A stretch of DNA of 64,000 bases from Chitinophaga arvensicola. Lineage in GTDB: Bacteria; Bacteroidota; Bacteroidia; Chitinophagales; Chitinophagaceae. The notes beneath the pieces were generated by a model that saw nothing but the letters and a program-made list of their open reading frames with translations, made no database searches and was not told the DNA's origin. Shown here in pieces: positions 15,761 through 24,064 of this stretch; position 1 is the stretch's first letter; each line of letters opens with the position of its first letter. The translations under genes and the position numbers were made by a program. The DNA lies in assembly GCF_900110835.1 (NCBI RefSeq), contig NZ_FOJG01000001.1, positions 4,061,499 through 4,125,498 of the forward strand. The letters are read 5' to 3'.

Positions 15761-16705
15761 ATGAAACAGTTTATCTTGTTGGGAATGATAGCGCTGCTAT
15801 CTTTCCATATCGGTGATGCTATGCCGGTTGTATCCGGCCATCACGAAGCAGCAGACACTTCGCTCACCCATCATTATACCCAGGTAAATGGCATCCGGCT
15901 ACATTATGTTACCTGCGGATCAGGCCCCGCAGTGGTACTTTTACATGGATGGCCATTCACCTGGATGGAATGGCAGCAGGTAATGGTACTTCTGGCCAAA
16001 GCAGGGTATACCGCTATTGCACCGGATCTGAGAGGAATGGGCGATTCCCAGATCACCGATACCGGGTATAGTAAAGTAAATGTGGCCGAAGACATTCACC
16101 AGTTAGTGAATCAGCTTGGCTTTAAAACTATCCGTATGGTGGGAACCGACATTGGTATGATGGTCGCCTATCCATATGCCGTAGCACACGAAAATGAAAT
16201 AACACAACTGGTGCTCGGTGAATCTCTGATCCCCGGATTTGGCCTGGAGGAGTTGATGAACCCGGCCACCGGCGGTTACTGGCACTTTGGTTTTCATGCA
16301 CAGGCAGGTCTCGCGGCTATGCTCATTGCAGGCAAGGAAGCGGCCTATTTAAACCCGATGTATCAGATGATGTCTTTTGGTAATCATATTCCGCCAGCTA
16401 CCATTGCGGAATACATCCGGCAATACAGTAAGCCCGGTGCCATGAAAGCTGGCTTTATGCACTATGCCACCATGATAGCAGACGGGAAAACAAACCGTGC
16501 CCGTTTTAAAGGGAAATTGCAACTCCCGGTTCTGGCTGTGAATGGTGAAAAAGGAATCCCGTCAGCGCAAACTTTCGCGGGCATCCACCAGGTGGCGGCT
16601 CATGTTACCACAGTGCTGGTACCCAACAGTGGACATGCCCTGGGAGAAGATAACCCGGAATGGTTTACCCGGAGACTAATACAGTTCTTTAAGAACGGCC
16701 AGTAG
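15761..16705 (+). CDS. Exported alpha/beta hydrolase, epoxide-hydrolase-like
   Basis: A 314-residue protein with a signal-like N-terminus (MKQFILLGMIALLSFHIGDA) and an alpha/beta hydrolase domain starting near 40. The oxyanion block is VVLLHGWPFTWMEWQQV; the nucleophile elbow is VGTDIGMMVAY, with Asp in place of Ser as in epoxide hydrolases and haloalkane dehalogenases; APDLRGMGDS and the catalytic His in PNSGHALGEDNPEW are present. Export suggests action on an environmental substrate. It follows the ene-reductase by 28 bases and is probably co-transcribed. Confidence 0.88.
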   Translation: MKQFILLGMIALLSFHIGDAMPVVSGHHEAADTSLTHHYTQVNGIRLHYVTCGSGPAVVLLHGWPFTWMEWQQVMVLLAKAGYTAIAPDLRGMGDSQITDTGYSKVNVAEDIHQLVNQLGFKTIRMVGTDIGMMVAYPYAVAHENEITQLVLGESLIPGFGLEELMNPATGGYWHFGFHAQAGLAAMLIAGKEAAYLNPMYQMMSFGNHIPPATIAEYIRQYSKPGAMKAGFMHYATMIADGKTNRARFKGKLQLPVLAVNGEKGIPSAQTFAGIHQVAAHVTTVLVPNSGHALGEDNPEWFTRRLIQFFKNGQ

Positions 16706-16734
16706 AAGGTAAAGCAGGTTGATACAAATATCTG

Positions 16735-16742
16735 TAACTTTG
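16735..16742 (+). promoter_or_regulatory. Candidate -7 element of the AraC gene
   Basis: TAACTTTG is an exact TAnnTTTG match 20 bases before the ATG at 16762. No TTG lies at the usual spacing, so only the -7 part is supported. Confidence 0.35.
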
Positions 16743-16761
16743 ACTTCCAGATGCCAGGTAT

Positions 16762-17631
16762 ATGATCGACAACACATTACCGGCTGATCTGCGCGGTGTC
16801 CGGGATCCGGCAGATCAGCTTTCTATATTTTGCTATGATTCGGCTGTTGCCAGTGTGAAGGCGAAAATAACGCTTCCGCAAAATCTTTTCAGTTTTCTGC
16901 TGGAAGGAGAGAAGACCGTACATTATGCAGGCACACAGGTAAAAATAAATCCCCAGCAATTTCTATTGCTCTCTGCGGGTAATTGCCTGATGAGTGAAAA
17001 GATTGCTGCAGAAGGTGGCCGTTACCGCAGCATCCTTATTTTTTTTGATAATGTGCTCCTGGCAGATTTTTTTAACCGGCATCCGCAAGTATTGGCAACA
17101 ACGCCAGGTAGAATACCGGAAACACCTTTCCTGTTATTTGAAAAAGATCCGTTCCTGTTCAATTTCATCGCATCCCTCGGGTTTATGCTGGCATCCGGTC
17201 AGCCGATATCCACGCATATGGGCAGGATTAAACTGGAGGAGCTTTTACTTTATCTGAGCGAACACTATCCGGGAGAAATTCAAAAACTGCAGAGTGTCTG
17301 TCAGCAGGTGGAAGCTGATATGCTGATCCGGCAGGCCGTTACCGCTAACATGGATAATAACATTACGGTAGAAGAATTTGCTTTTTTATGCAACACCAGC
17401 TTATCCACTTTCAAGCGGCGGTTTGCAAAAATATATGGTACTTCTCCCTATAAATGGCTGCTGGAAAAAAGAATGCAAAAGGCTGCGCAAATGCTTACCC
17501 GTGGGGAGTATAAAGCAAGCGAAATCTATTATGAACTTGGTTATGAAAACCTGTCCAGCTTTATCCAGTCCTTTAAGCAGGTGCATGGCATCACCCCCCG
17601 CCAGTACCAGTCGGGCAAATTGAACGTTTAG
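16762..17631 (+). CDS. AraC-family transcriptional regulator
   Basis: A 289-residue regulator with an N-terminal sensor domain that lacks the usual HxH cupin motif (FSFLLEGEKTVHYAGTQVKI, then FLLLSAGNCLMSEK) and a C-terminal double helix-turn-helix: VEEFAFLCNTSLSTFKRRFA, YGTSPYKWLLEKRMQKAAQM, and YYELGYENLSSFIQSFKQVH ending GITPRQYQ. The sensor resembles the group in which a short AraC_N part senses small molecules or redox signals. It lies after the ene-reductase and hydrolase and before the PEBP gene on the same strand. Confidence 0.88.
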   Translation: MIDNTLPADLRGVRDPADQLSIFCYDSAVASVKAKITLPQNLFSFLLEGEKTVHYAGTQVKINPQQFLLLSAGNCLMSEKIAAEGGRYRSILIFFDNVLLADFFNRHPQVLATTPGRIPETPFLLFEKDPFLFNFIASLGFMLASGQPISTHMGRIKLEELLLYLSEHYPGEIQKLQSVCQQVEADMLIRQAVTANMDNNITVEEFAFLCNTSLSTFKRRFAKIYGTSPYKWLLEKRMQKAAQMLTRGEYKASEIYYELGYENLSSFIQSFKQVHGITPRQYQSGKLNV

Positions 17632-17679
17632 CAACACTTTTTGAACGTTACCCCATCGTCTGCAGGGGTTCTTCGGATC

Positions 17680-17687
17680 TACCTTTG
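17680..17687 (+). promoter_or_regulatory. Candidate -7 element of the PEBP gene
   Basis: TACCTTTG matches TAnnTTTG exactly, 24 bases before the ATG at 17712. No TTG is found at the usual -33 distance. Confidence 0.35.
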
Positions 17688-17711
17688 TGCTATCAAACAA
17701 AAAATAAGACG

Positions 17712-18206
17712 ATGGCAACAAACAACACCTTTACGCTGAAAAGTAATGAACTCGGCGGGCAATTAAACAACAAACACTATATCAACGGCATGGGCTTTAC
17801 CGGTGAAAATCAGTCGCCGCAGCTTTACTGGGAACATGCGCCGGAAGGCACCCGGAGTTTTGCTGTAACGATGTACGACCTGGATGCACCTACCGGTAGT
17901 GGTTTCTGGCATTGGGTGGTTTTTAATATCCCTGTACACATCAACGAGCTGCCTTCAGGTGCGGGAGATACCGCCAAACAGCTGCTTCCGGAAAGCGTAG
18001 TGCAAAGCATTACCGACCTGGGAACTCCCGGATATGTAGGCGCAGCGCCACCGGAAGGACCGGCGCACCGTTACCTGATTACCGTACATGCGTTGAGTCA
18101 GCCGCTGGAACTGGATAAAAATGCCACACCGGCTTTTGTAGGATTCAGTATGCATTTTGCTACACTGGGAAAAGCGTCGCTGCTGGTATACGGACAAAAA
18201 CAATAA
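17712..18206 (+). CDS. YbhB/YbcL-type PEBP family protein
   Basis: A 164-residue cytoplasmic protein of the phosphatidylethanolamine-binding (Raf kinase inhibitor-like) family. Signature blocks are NQSPQLYWEHAPEGTRSFAV, MYDLDAPTGSGFWHWVVFNI, and the anion-pocket segment GYVGAAPPEGPAHRYLITVH. The start at 17712 (MATNNTFTLKSNELGG) fits family length; an upstream in-frame start at 17685 would overlap the -7 element. The function of bacterial PEBPs is mostly unknown. It follows an AraC gene by 80 bases and ends at a perfect hairpin. Confidence 0.9.
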   Translation: MATNNTFTLKSNELGGQLNNKHYINGMGFTGENQSPQLYWEHAPEGTRSFAVTMYDLDAPTGSGFWHWVVFNIPVHINELPSGAGDTAKQLLPESVVQSITDLGTPGYVGAAPPEGPAHRYLITVHALSQPLELDKNATPAFVGFSMHFATLGKASLLVYGQKQ

Positions 18207-18220
18207 GGAGTTGATAGAAA

Positions 18221-18258
18221 ATTAAAATCCCACAGATGATTATCTGTGGGATTTTAAT
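18221..18258. terminator. Bidirectional terminator
   Basis: Perfect 17-base arms (18221-18237 and 18242-18258) around a 4-base loop GATT, with A-rich and T-rich ends on the respective sides. It separates the convergent PEBP and ceramidase-like genes and can serve both strands. Confidence 0.9.
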
Positions 18259-18272
18259 GTATGACGGCTACG

Positions 18273-19595
18273 TTACCAGGAAGTACGCATCAGCCCATTG
18301 AGTTTGTAGTAGTTTTCCAGATGTTTTGTAACGATCTGTTCGCCGGCTCCCACCTGGATCAGGTTATCTCCATCGGCGCCATAGCCGCCCAATGCAGCGG
18401 AACGCACATCCGGAATATAACCGGGCCATTTGCCACCGCTCCAGGAATAGCCGAACATAAAGCCATTCATGGAAGCGAGCTTCATTTTGTCTTTCCAGTC
18501 GAGTTGAAATTGTACAAACATCTCACCCGGACATACCGCTATTGAAATATGGTTATTAATGAGCAGGGTTACAAGATGCACATTAAAAGCACGTTTGGCA
18601 TCATATCTCCCTATAAAATGCAAAGAGTCTACTTTGTATTTGATATCTGTTTCTCCGTTGGCAGGCATGGTAATATTTTTTGCCAGCTTTACCGTTTCCC
18701 AGGCCAGTAATTCGCCGGTACGTTCCATAGGAGCGTAGTTGGTAGCAGTGGTATCTTTGGGGCCGGATTTACGCGGACTGATCATCAATGATTCCACATT
18801 GCCGCCGCCGCCATTTACAAATAAGCAATTGACTTTATTCCCGAAAGCTGCTTCCACTTTACGGGAGGCTACGCCGGGGTAATCGGCTGAAACGGCATAG
18901 TTAAAACAAACCACATCCGCATGCATCGCATAGTTCATCATAATAACGCGCGGATTATCCTGCATGTCCGTTATTTTGATGACGCCCAGTTCCGGATCAA
19001 CCGGACCAAACGGAATGCGCTCAGGGTTCTCTACACGGTAATGTTCGTCACCTATCCAGGATTCGCGTGCCTTGCCATCTTCGCGTACGATGAGGCGGTT
19101 GAATCCCAGTTGCGGGAAAGTGCTTTTACCGGCAGCGATTTTTGCGGGAAACAGCTGCGCCAGTGCTTCACCCACCACCTTGATAATTTGTTCTTCATAG
19201 AACGGCTGGAAAGGGCTGCTTTCTGATACATTGATCTTATTGTCGACCATAGGCGCCGAATGGTTGTGGGAGGAACTGAGGATCACCTTAGCGATGTTGT
19301 ACCGTTGTTTGCATACCTGTTCAATACGTTCGCTGGTAAAAATGGGCAGGTCGAGCGATACAAACGCCAGTCGTTGTCCGTTCAACTCCAGCACCAGGCT
19401 CCGGGCGAAAACAGAGTCATGGATAAACTGATCCGTTTTGGGGGTGATATTGATTTTGCTGGTACCGGCCATGAGTTTACCATTATCAGCAAAGGCAGCA
19501 TGGATGTTAACGGCAGCAGCAAACAGGAAGGTGAGCAACAGCGTTTTTCGCGAATATACCGCGCGCCGTTTTCCGGACGAAGTCATTTTTTGCAT
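18273..19595 (-). CDS. Neutral/alkaline ceramidase-like exported protein
   Basis: A 440-residue protein with a signal peptide (TLLLTFLFAAAVNIHAAFA). The mature part begins LMAGTSKINITPKTDQFIHD, the start pattern of neutral/alkaline non-lysosomal ceramidases. Further family marks are LSSSHNHSAPMV, NYAMHADVVCF, SADYPGV and FVNGGGGNVESLM (family form close to NGAxGDVxP). Length is well below the roughly 650 residues of true ceramidases, and the C-terminal Ig-like domain appears to be missing. A sphingolipid amidase is conceivable since many Bacteroidota make sphingolipids, but the family also covers unknown hydrolases. Confidence 0.8.
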   Translation of the reverse strand: MQKMTSSGKRRAVYSRKTLLLTFLFAAAVNIHAAFADNGKLMAGTSKINITPKTDQFIHDSVFARSLVLELNGQRLAFVSLDLPIFTSERIEQVCKQRYNIAKVILSSSHNHSAPMVDNKINVSESSPFQPFYEEQIIKVVGEALAQLFPAKIAAGKSTFPQLGFNRLIVREDGKARESWIGDEHYRVENPERIPFGPVDPELGVIKITDMQDNPRVIMMNYAMHADVVCFNYAVSADYPGVASRKVEAAFGNKVNCLFVNGGGGNVESLMISPRKSGPKDTTATNYAPMERTGELLAWETVKLAKNITMPANGETDIKYKVDSLHFIGRYDAKRAFNVHLVTLLINNHISIAVCPGEMFVQFQLDWKDKMKLASMNGFMFGYSWSGGKWPGYIPDVRSAALGGYGADGDNLIQVGAGEQIVTKHLENYYKLNGLMRTSW

Positions 19596-19995
19596 AACGT
19601 GGAATATTAAATAATAGCAGTAAAAATAATCTGGCTTCGCGGATATTTTCCTGCTTTCACCGGAAGAGATAAAATAATACCAGCAATCAGTAATTTCTTA
19701 TTATAAACCGGAAAGCGGGTATGGCTCTTCCTCTCCGTTCATCGCAATTATACTTTGAATTAAAGAAAAGGCTGCTATATTTATGGCGATATAAACCACG
19801 TTAGGCATTCATCACCGCCATGCAGCTGCATGGCGTAAATGGTCTATTTATGTTCAGCAGCTATCCACGCCGGCATGCAGTAATACTGCCTGCCATTTTC
19901 GCTATGTTAGTGCGGCGGCTATTGGCGGCCGTGTGCCATATGACGTCTACCGGGAAAACCTTTTCTTCAATCTTAAACACATTTGTGTCACCCAA
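19596..19995. other. Divergent intergenic region with palindrome
   Basis: These 400 bases separate the divergent ceramidase-like and tandem-hydrolase genes. They carry a perfect 20-base palindrome at 19816-19835 and no convincing gene. A 59-codon open frame (19820-19999) overlaps the hydrolase start by ATGA but has no recognisable content. Confidence 0.5.
19816..19835. promoter_or_regulatory. Perfect 20-base palindrome
   Basis: CGCCATGCAG followed directly by CTGCATGGCG reads the same on both strands. It lies 160 bases before the hydrolase ATG and 220 before the ceramidase-like ATG, a fitting place for a dimeric regulator's operator. Confidence 0.5.
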
Positions 19996-21504
19996 ATGAA
20001 AAAATTAATCCTGACAAGCCTGTTGGGCATAACGTTGGGGCTGCCCCGTTATGCGGCCGCCCAGCAATCTCCTCATTTCAATGGCGCGGTATCAGCGTGG
20101 CATGATGGCTTCGTGCGCTACGACTATATCATGGACGACGCCACCGGGGAAATCACCCCGTTTACGCCCAAGCCGGACGAGCGCATGGGTATTGCAGATC
20201 CACCGAAAGGTAAGCACCGCTGTGTAGTGGTAGCTCCTAAAGTAGCTGCGCCGGGTAATCCGTGGTCGTGGCAGGGCTGCTACTGGGATCATCAGCCGCA
20301 GGCGGAAGTAGAACTGCTGCGCAGAGGGTTTCACGTAGCCTATATTACTGCCGGCGCCAATTTCCAACCCGGCAAAGAATGGGATACCTGGTACCAGTTT
20401 CTTATCAAACAGGGATTGTCTGCCAAGCCCTGCTTCGTGGGCATGAGCCGGGGAGGACAATTTGAATATGCCTGGGCTACGCAGCACCCCGATAAGGTAA
20501 GCGCTATCTATGCAGATAACCCGGCGATTACACCGGAAAGTCTTGCCGGCCTCGAAGGACTGGCAAAAAACAACGTGGCTTTATTCCATGTGATCGGTAA
20601 CCTGGACCCATTGTATCCCATTGCCACCGGACCGGTAGAAGAAATTTACCCGCAGTTTGGCGGACGTGTATCCGTGATGGTGAAAGAAGGATTGGCGCAT
20701 CATCCGCATAGTTTGCATAATCCTGCGCCTATTGCAGATTTTATGGAGGCTACCGTAAAAGAAAAAAACGAAAAGCCTGATTTCCTGGATAGCAACTATA
20801 CCAGCGGTTGGTATACCGGTACTGCCAGTTCGTATAAATCAGTACCGGAGGAAGGCACGTACATTACCTACCGGGGTGCCCGGTTTGCAGGTAGCTACCG
20901 ACGTTATGTGTTTCAGTTGCCGGGTGTAGAATCTTTTATTACGGTGATAGCGCCGGCTACACCAGCGGCAGGCAAGCCGTGGGTATTCCGTGCCACTTAC
21001 GTGAAAAGGGATGATCAGCTGGCACCGGCACTGTTGGAAAAAGGGTATTACATCGTTACCGGTGCAGTGCCTTATAATTTCGATGGACCGCAGTTATCAC
21101 ACTGGAATACCATTTATCAATACCTGACCGGTAAAGGTTTTTCTGCACGTCCGGTGATCGCAGGGGAAGCTTCCGGCGCGGGTGAGGCCATAGGCTGGGC
21201 TACAGAGAATCCAGGTAAGGTGTCGGCGGTGTATACGGAGAATGCTATCTTCAAGACCATTGCAATGACGAAAACGCCGTTACCTGCGCACCTGGAAACA
21301 CTGGCCAAAGCACAGGTGCCGCTGTACCTGGTAGCGGGTAGTGAAGATCCTCATGTTAAAGAGAATACAGAAGCAGTGAGCGGTCAGTATAAGAAGTTTG
21401 GCGGCAAAGTAACGACCGATATCCGTAAGGGCGAAGGACATGTATTGTTGCCGCATAATCCGGCGCCGGCGCTCAACTTTATCCTGGCGAATACAAAGCG
21501 TTAA
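19996..21504 (+). CDS. Exported tandem alpha/beta hydrolase, second half degenerate
   Basis: A 502-residue protein starting at 19996 with a signal peptide (MKKLILTSLLGITLGLPRYA ending AAQQ). Two homologous alpha/beta hydrolase domains follow, about 40-260 and 275-500. Half one has VVVAPKVAAPGNPWSW, nucleophile elbow GMSRGG with Ser151, IGNLDP and EGLAHHPHSLHNPAP. Half two has VIAPATPAAGKPWVF, GEASGAGE, AGSEDP and GEGHVLLPHNPAP. On alignment Ser151 matches Ala392, so half two keeps the acid and His but loses the nucleophile. The first half probably catalyses ester or glycan-ester hydrolysis in the periplasm; the second may bind substrate or be structural. Confidence 0.8.
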   Translation: MKKLILTSLLGITLGLPRYAAAQQSPHFNGAVSAWHDGFVRYDYIMDDATGEITPFTPKPDERMGIADPPKGKHRCVVVAPKVAAPGNPWSWQGCYWDHQPQAEVELLRRGFHVAYITAGANFQPGKEWDTWYQFLIKQGLSAKPCFVGMSRGGQFEYAWATQHPDKVSAIYADNPAITPESLAGLEGLAKNNVALFHVIGNLDPLYPIATGPVEEIYPQFGGRVSVMVKEGLAHHPHSLHNPAPIADFMEATVKEKNEKPDFLDSNYTSGWYTGTASSYKSVPEEGTYITYRGARFAGSYRRYVFQLPGVESFITVIAPATPAAGKPWVFRATYVKRDDQLAPALLEKGYYIVTGAVPYNFDGPQLSHWNTIYQYLTGKGFSARPVIAGEASGAGEAIGWATENPGKVSAVYTENAIFKTIAMTKTPLPAHLETLAKAQVPLYLVAGSEDPHVKENTEAVSGQYKKFGGKVTTDIRKGEGHVLLPHNPAPALNFILANTKR

Positions 21505-21523
21505 CAGCTATATTTTTTTGATG

Positions 21524-21566
21524 AAAGCGTCCGTAGCCACTTGCGTTACGGGCGCTTTTATTTTTA
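21524..21566 (+). terminator. Terminator of the tandem hydrolase gene
   Basis: Twelve-base arms (21524-21535 and 21547-21558, one G-T wobble) are followed by TTATTTTTA on the plus strand, 20 bases after the stop and before the convergent HxlR gene. Confidence 0.7.
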
Positions 21567-21585
21567 TGCTGGTATCTGGAGATGA

Positions 21586-21945
21586 CTATGCCGTAGCTAT
21601 TCCGTCAGCATCGCTTTTCATATCATTCCTTCCCCATTGCTCGATTATTTTTATCAGCGGCAGCAGCGACTGCCCATAGGGCGTAACCGTGTATTCCACA
21701 CGGGGAGGAACTTCCGGGAATACCATCCGCTCAATAATACCATCCTCTTCCAGTTCATGCAGCTGGTTTACAAGCATCTGTTTACTGATAGACGGAATAC
21801 CGCGCTGCAACAGGCTAAAGCGGTTACAATTCATGCTGATAGCATAAATGATCAATACTTTCCATTTGCCGCCGAGTTTGTTCAGGAAATGAGTGACGCC
21901 GCAATTGTTAGGATTGAAATCCTTATTTTTCCGCTTGTTTCCCAT
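21586..21945 (-). CDS. HxlR-family transcriptional regulator
   Basis: A 119-residue winged-helix regulator with the HxlR core LNKLGGKWKVLIIYAISMNC, SLLQRGIPSISKQMLVNQLH and VEYTVTPYGQSLLPLI. A Cys near the N-terminus (NPNNCGVTH) matches the redox- or electrophile-sensing members. It is divergent from the interrupted gene at 22041, 95 bases away, which is the likely target. Confidence 0.88.
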   Translation of the reverse strand: MGNKRKNKDFNPNNCGVTHFLNKLGGKWKVLIIYAISMNCNRFSLLQRGIPSISKQMLVNQLHELEEDGIIERMVFPEVPPRVEYTVTPYGQSLLPLIKIIEQWGRNDMKSDADGIATA

Positions 21946-21969
21946 TAGTCTATAATTATGTACCAGCTA

Positions 21970-21977
21970 CAAAAGTA
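21970..21977 (-). promoter_or_regulatory. Candidate -7 element of the HxlR gene
   Basis: CAAAAGTA on the plus strand is TACTTTTG on the minus strand, an exact TAnnTTTG and the same octamer as the HxlR promoter at 14549. It lies inside CTACAAAAGTAG, a 4+4 inverted repeat. No TTG at the usual spacing. Confidence 0.4.
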
Positions 21978-22040
21978 GGGACTATTTACTTTTAAGGAAG
22001 GAAGGGTGCAAATTTATAATTTCTTAAAAGCAGTAAAACT

Positions 22041-22610
22041 ATGACACTAACACAGGTAAAGGAAAACATGCTGGGAGAATGGAGCAGTATTGCTCCGGAA
22101 ATCCGCCCCAGTAGTATTAAATCTGCAGATGGCCTGATAAAGCCCTTTTATCTGACGCGGAATTTTAAATACCTGCCGGATGATACCTTTGAACTGGAGA
22201 TCCTCAATAGTGTGGATGCTTTGGGAAAAGTGCCGTTGGCAAAGATGTGGCTCAGGGGGCATATCATCTGGCAGGGCAATCATGAGATAGCTCCCGGAGC
22301 GCAGCAAGTACAATTTGTAGCAGATGAAGGTTACGAGGTAACGCCATTGCTACCTGCTTTTGCCGACCTGCTGAATAAAGTGGCAACAGAAGGTTATGAC
22401 ACCTAGGAGGTGAACAAAAGCCAGGACATTCTGCGGAAACCCTTTGTGCCATTTGAGCTGGCAGCAGGACAGGTATTCTCGGAGTACGATTTAATTTACA
22501 TGTTCAACGGACTCTTATTCTGGGGGGCGAGAAACGTGGATGGGAGAGGCTTTGATACAGAAGAAAACAGGCCGCTGAATTTGCAGATACCGTTGGTAAG
22601 GAAATCGTAA
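22041..22610 (+). pseudogene. Unknown protein gene interrupted by an in-frame TAG
   Basis: An open frame of 121 codons (MTLTQVKENMLGEWSSIAPE start) ends at TAG 22404-22406. The same frame continues for another 67 codons to TAA at 22610 with protein-like content (FVPFELAAGQVFSEYDLIYM, then NVDGRGFDTEENRPLNLQIP). The simplest reading is one 189-residue protein broken by a nonsense mutation such as TGG to TAG. Reinitiation at the GTG at 22410 is possible, but the AGGAGG that overlaps the stop is too close to that codon to act as its ribosome site. The family is unrecognised; it is divergent from an HxlR regulator. Confidence 0.65.
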
Positions 22611-22644
22611 TCCTTCAACAGGACGGGTGGTCTGAACAGGAAAG

Positions 22645-22672
22645 AGCCGCCTCTGTGTTCGAAGAGACGGCT
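22645..22672. terminator. Weak hairpin between convergent genes
   Basis: Ten-base arms AGCCGCCTCT (22645-22654) and AGAGACGGCT (22663-22672) with one mismatch lie 32 bases after the end of the long minus-strand operon. Short T-rich tracts flank both sides. Confidence 0.4.
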
Positions 22673-22703
22673 ACCTTCTTTATGTCAATCAACCAAAAAA
22701 CTA

Positions 22704-24053
22704 TTATTTACAGGTTTGAGGTATAAGATCATTTTTGGAAGACATAATAATTTCCAGGATGCCTTCATTTTCTATGATCATCATGCCGTGCCTGTCGGTG
22801 GTGATACCGGGTTCCAGCTGATAGGTATAGCGGGGAACAGTACCATCCATCACCGTGGGAAGGAATACAAACCGGAGATTGTTACATTGCTGCCTTAACG
22901 TTTCTCCCACTTCAATAATATGGGTGGAGATAATAAAAAATGAATTCCGGTATTGGGAAAAGGCCGCAGTTACCGCGAGGGTGGCGTCGTAAGCATCTTT
23001 TACATTGGTACCTTTAAACAGTTCGTCAAATATGACTACGAGATTTTTTCTCTGGCTCACCTGTGTGGCTACCTCTTTCACCCGCATCACCTCTGCATAG
23101 AAATGGCTGTAACCCAGACTCAGGCTGTCGGGTACGTTGATGGAAGTATACAGGCCATCGCGAATGGCAAACTGCATATTAACGGCGGCTACAGGAAAAC
23201 CCATATGCGCGAGGTAGATGGCGATACCGTAAGATTTCATCAGGGTAGATTTGCCGGCCATATTGGCGCCGGTAAGAAACAGCACATTCTGATCCTGGTG
23301 CAGTGATACATTGTTGGCTACACCCTGGTCCAGTCCGGGATGCCGCAGGCCTTCCACGCTGATCCGGTTGTCGGTTGCCGGCAGGGCGGCAGCGTATGAA
23401 AATCGTTTCTCCCGTGCTATGGCGCCAACAGCAATATATACATCCAGCAGATAGATATTTTCCAGGATCATCTCCATTTCATGCCGTAAGGTATGCCGGA
23501 GCAGAAAATCGTAGCGGCATACTTTTATTAGCGGCAGCTGTATTGACTGCGCCTCTTCAGCCAGCCATTTCAGCCGGTGGTCTGATAAAATGGCCTGCAC
23601 TTTTTTCACCTGGTCGCGAAAGGGACCCTGATCACCTATGCGGGTGATGAGTTTTTGTAACGCATTCAATGCGCTGATGCTTGCCAGCAGTCCACTGTGA
23701 AGGATATTGTATTGATCGTCCCTTAAGAGGGAATGCGACAACTTTTTTCGGATCACAGTAATGCCGGCTGTAATCAGGTTACCCGCAGTACCCATTCCCA
23801 GGTAGTTCTCCGCCTGGCGGAAGGAGTTGTTTTCAAAGGGGAATTCCAGTTGTTTTTCCTGGAAGTACCGGAAGGTGCTGCTACGCAGATTGATCTCATC
23901 CGGGGCGGTCAGGGGATGCTGGAACATCGATTCCAGGAGTCTTTCCCCACCGGCCGTGCGAACTTTGTTAAAAATGCCGTAGATAGAATGAGATTTGTAT
24001 TTACCCAGCAGGTTCAGATCATCCAACGTTTGTTTGTCAGCAATAAAGCTCAT
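22704..24053 (-). CDS. MutS-like ATPase, second copy
   Basis: A 449-residue protein with the lever-like middle part and ATPase domain of MutS. Walker A is TGANMAGKST (261-270), the MutS-type loop is SLGYSHFYAEVMRVKEV, Walker B is LVVIFDELFKGTNVKDA (about 338-354) and the signature His is in FIISTHIIEVGE. The N-terminal mismatch-recognition domain (with its Phe-x-Glu) and the connector domain of true MutS are absent; total length is about half that of MutS. It is the last gene of the SusC-SusD-ABC operon, 11 bases after its paralog. A DNA-repair role is doubtful. Confidence 0.88.
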   Translation of the reverse strand: MSFIADKQTLDDLNLLGKYKSHSIYGIFNKVRTAGGERLLESMFQHPLTAPDEINLRSSTFRYFQEKQLEFPFENNSFRQAENYLGMGTAGNLITAGITVIRKKLSHSLLRDDQYNILHSGLLASISALNALQKLITRIGDQGPFRDQVKKVQAILSDHRLKWLAEEAQSIQLPLIKVCRYDFLLRHTLRHEMEMILENIYLLDVYIAVGAIAREKRFSYAAALPATDNRISVEGLRHPGLDQGVANNVSLHQDQNVLFLTGANMAGKSTLMKSYGIAIYLAHMGFPVAAVNMQFAIRDGLYTSINVPDSLSLGYSHFYAEVMRVKEVATQVSQRKNLVVIFDELFKGTNVKDAYDATLAVTAAFSQYRNSFFIISTHIIEVGETLRQQCNNLRFVFLPTVMDGTVPRYTYQLEPGITTDRHGMMIIENEGILEIIMSSKNDLIPQTCK

Positions 24054-24064
24054 GTATATCTCTT

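Noticed and set aside
19820-19999. 59-codon open frame overlapping the tandem-hydrolase start by ATGA
   Set aside because: The overlap looks like translational coupling, but the peptide has no recognisable family and its start lies inside the 20-base palindrome; a regulatory region is the simpler reading.
22405-22410. AGGAGG overlapping the TAG of the interrupted gene
   Set aside because: It would be a Shine-Dalgarno site, but the following GTG begins on its last base and no ATG lies at a usable distance; Bacteroidota also depend little on such sites.
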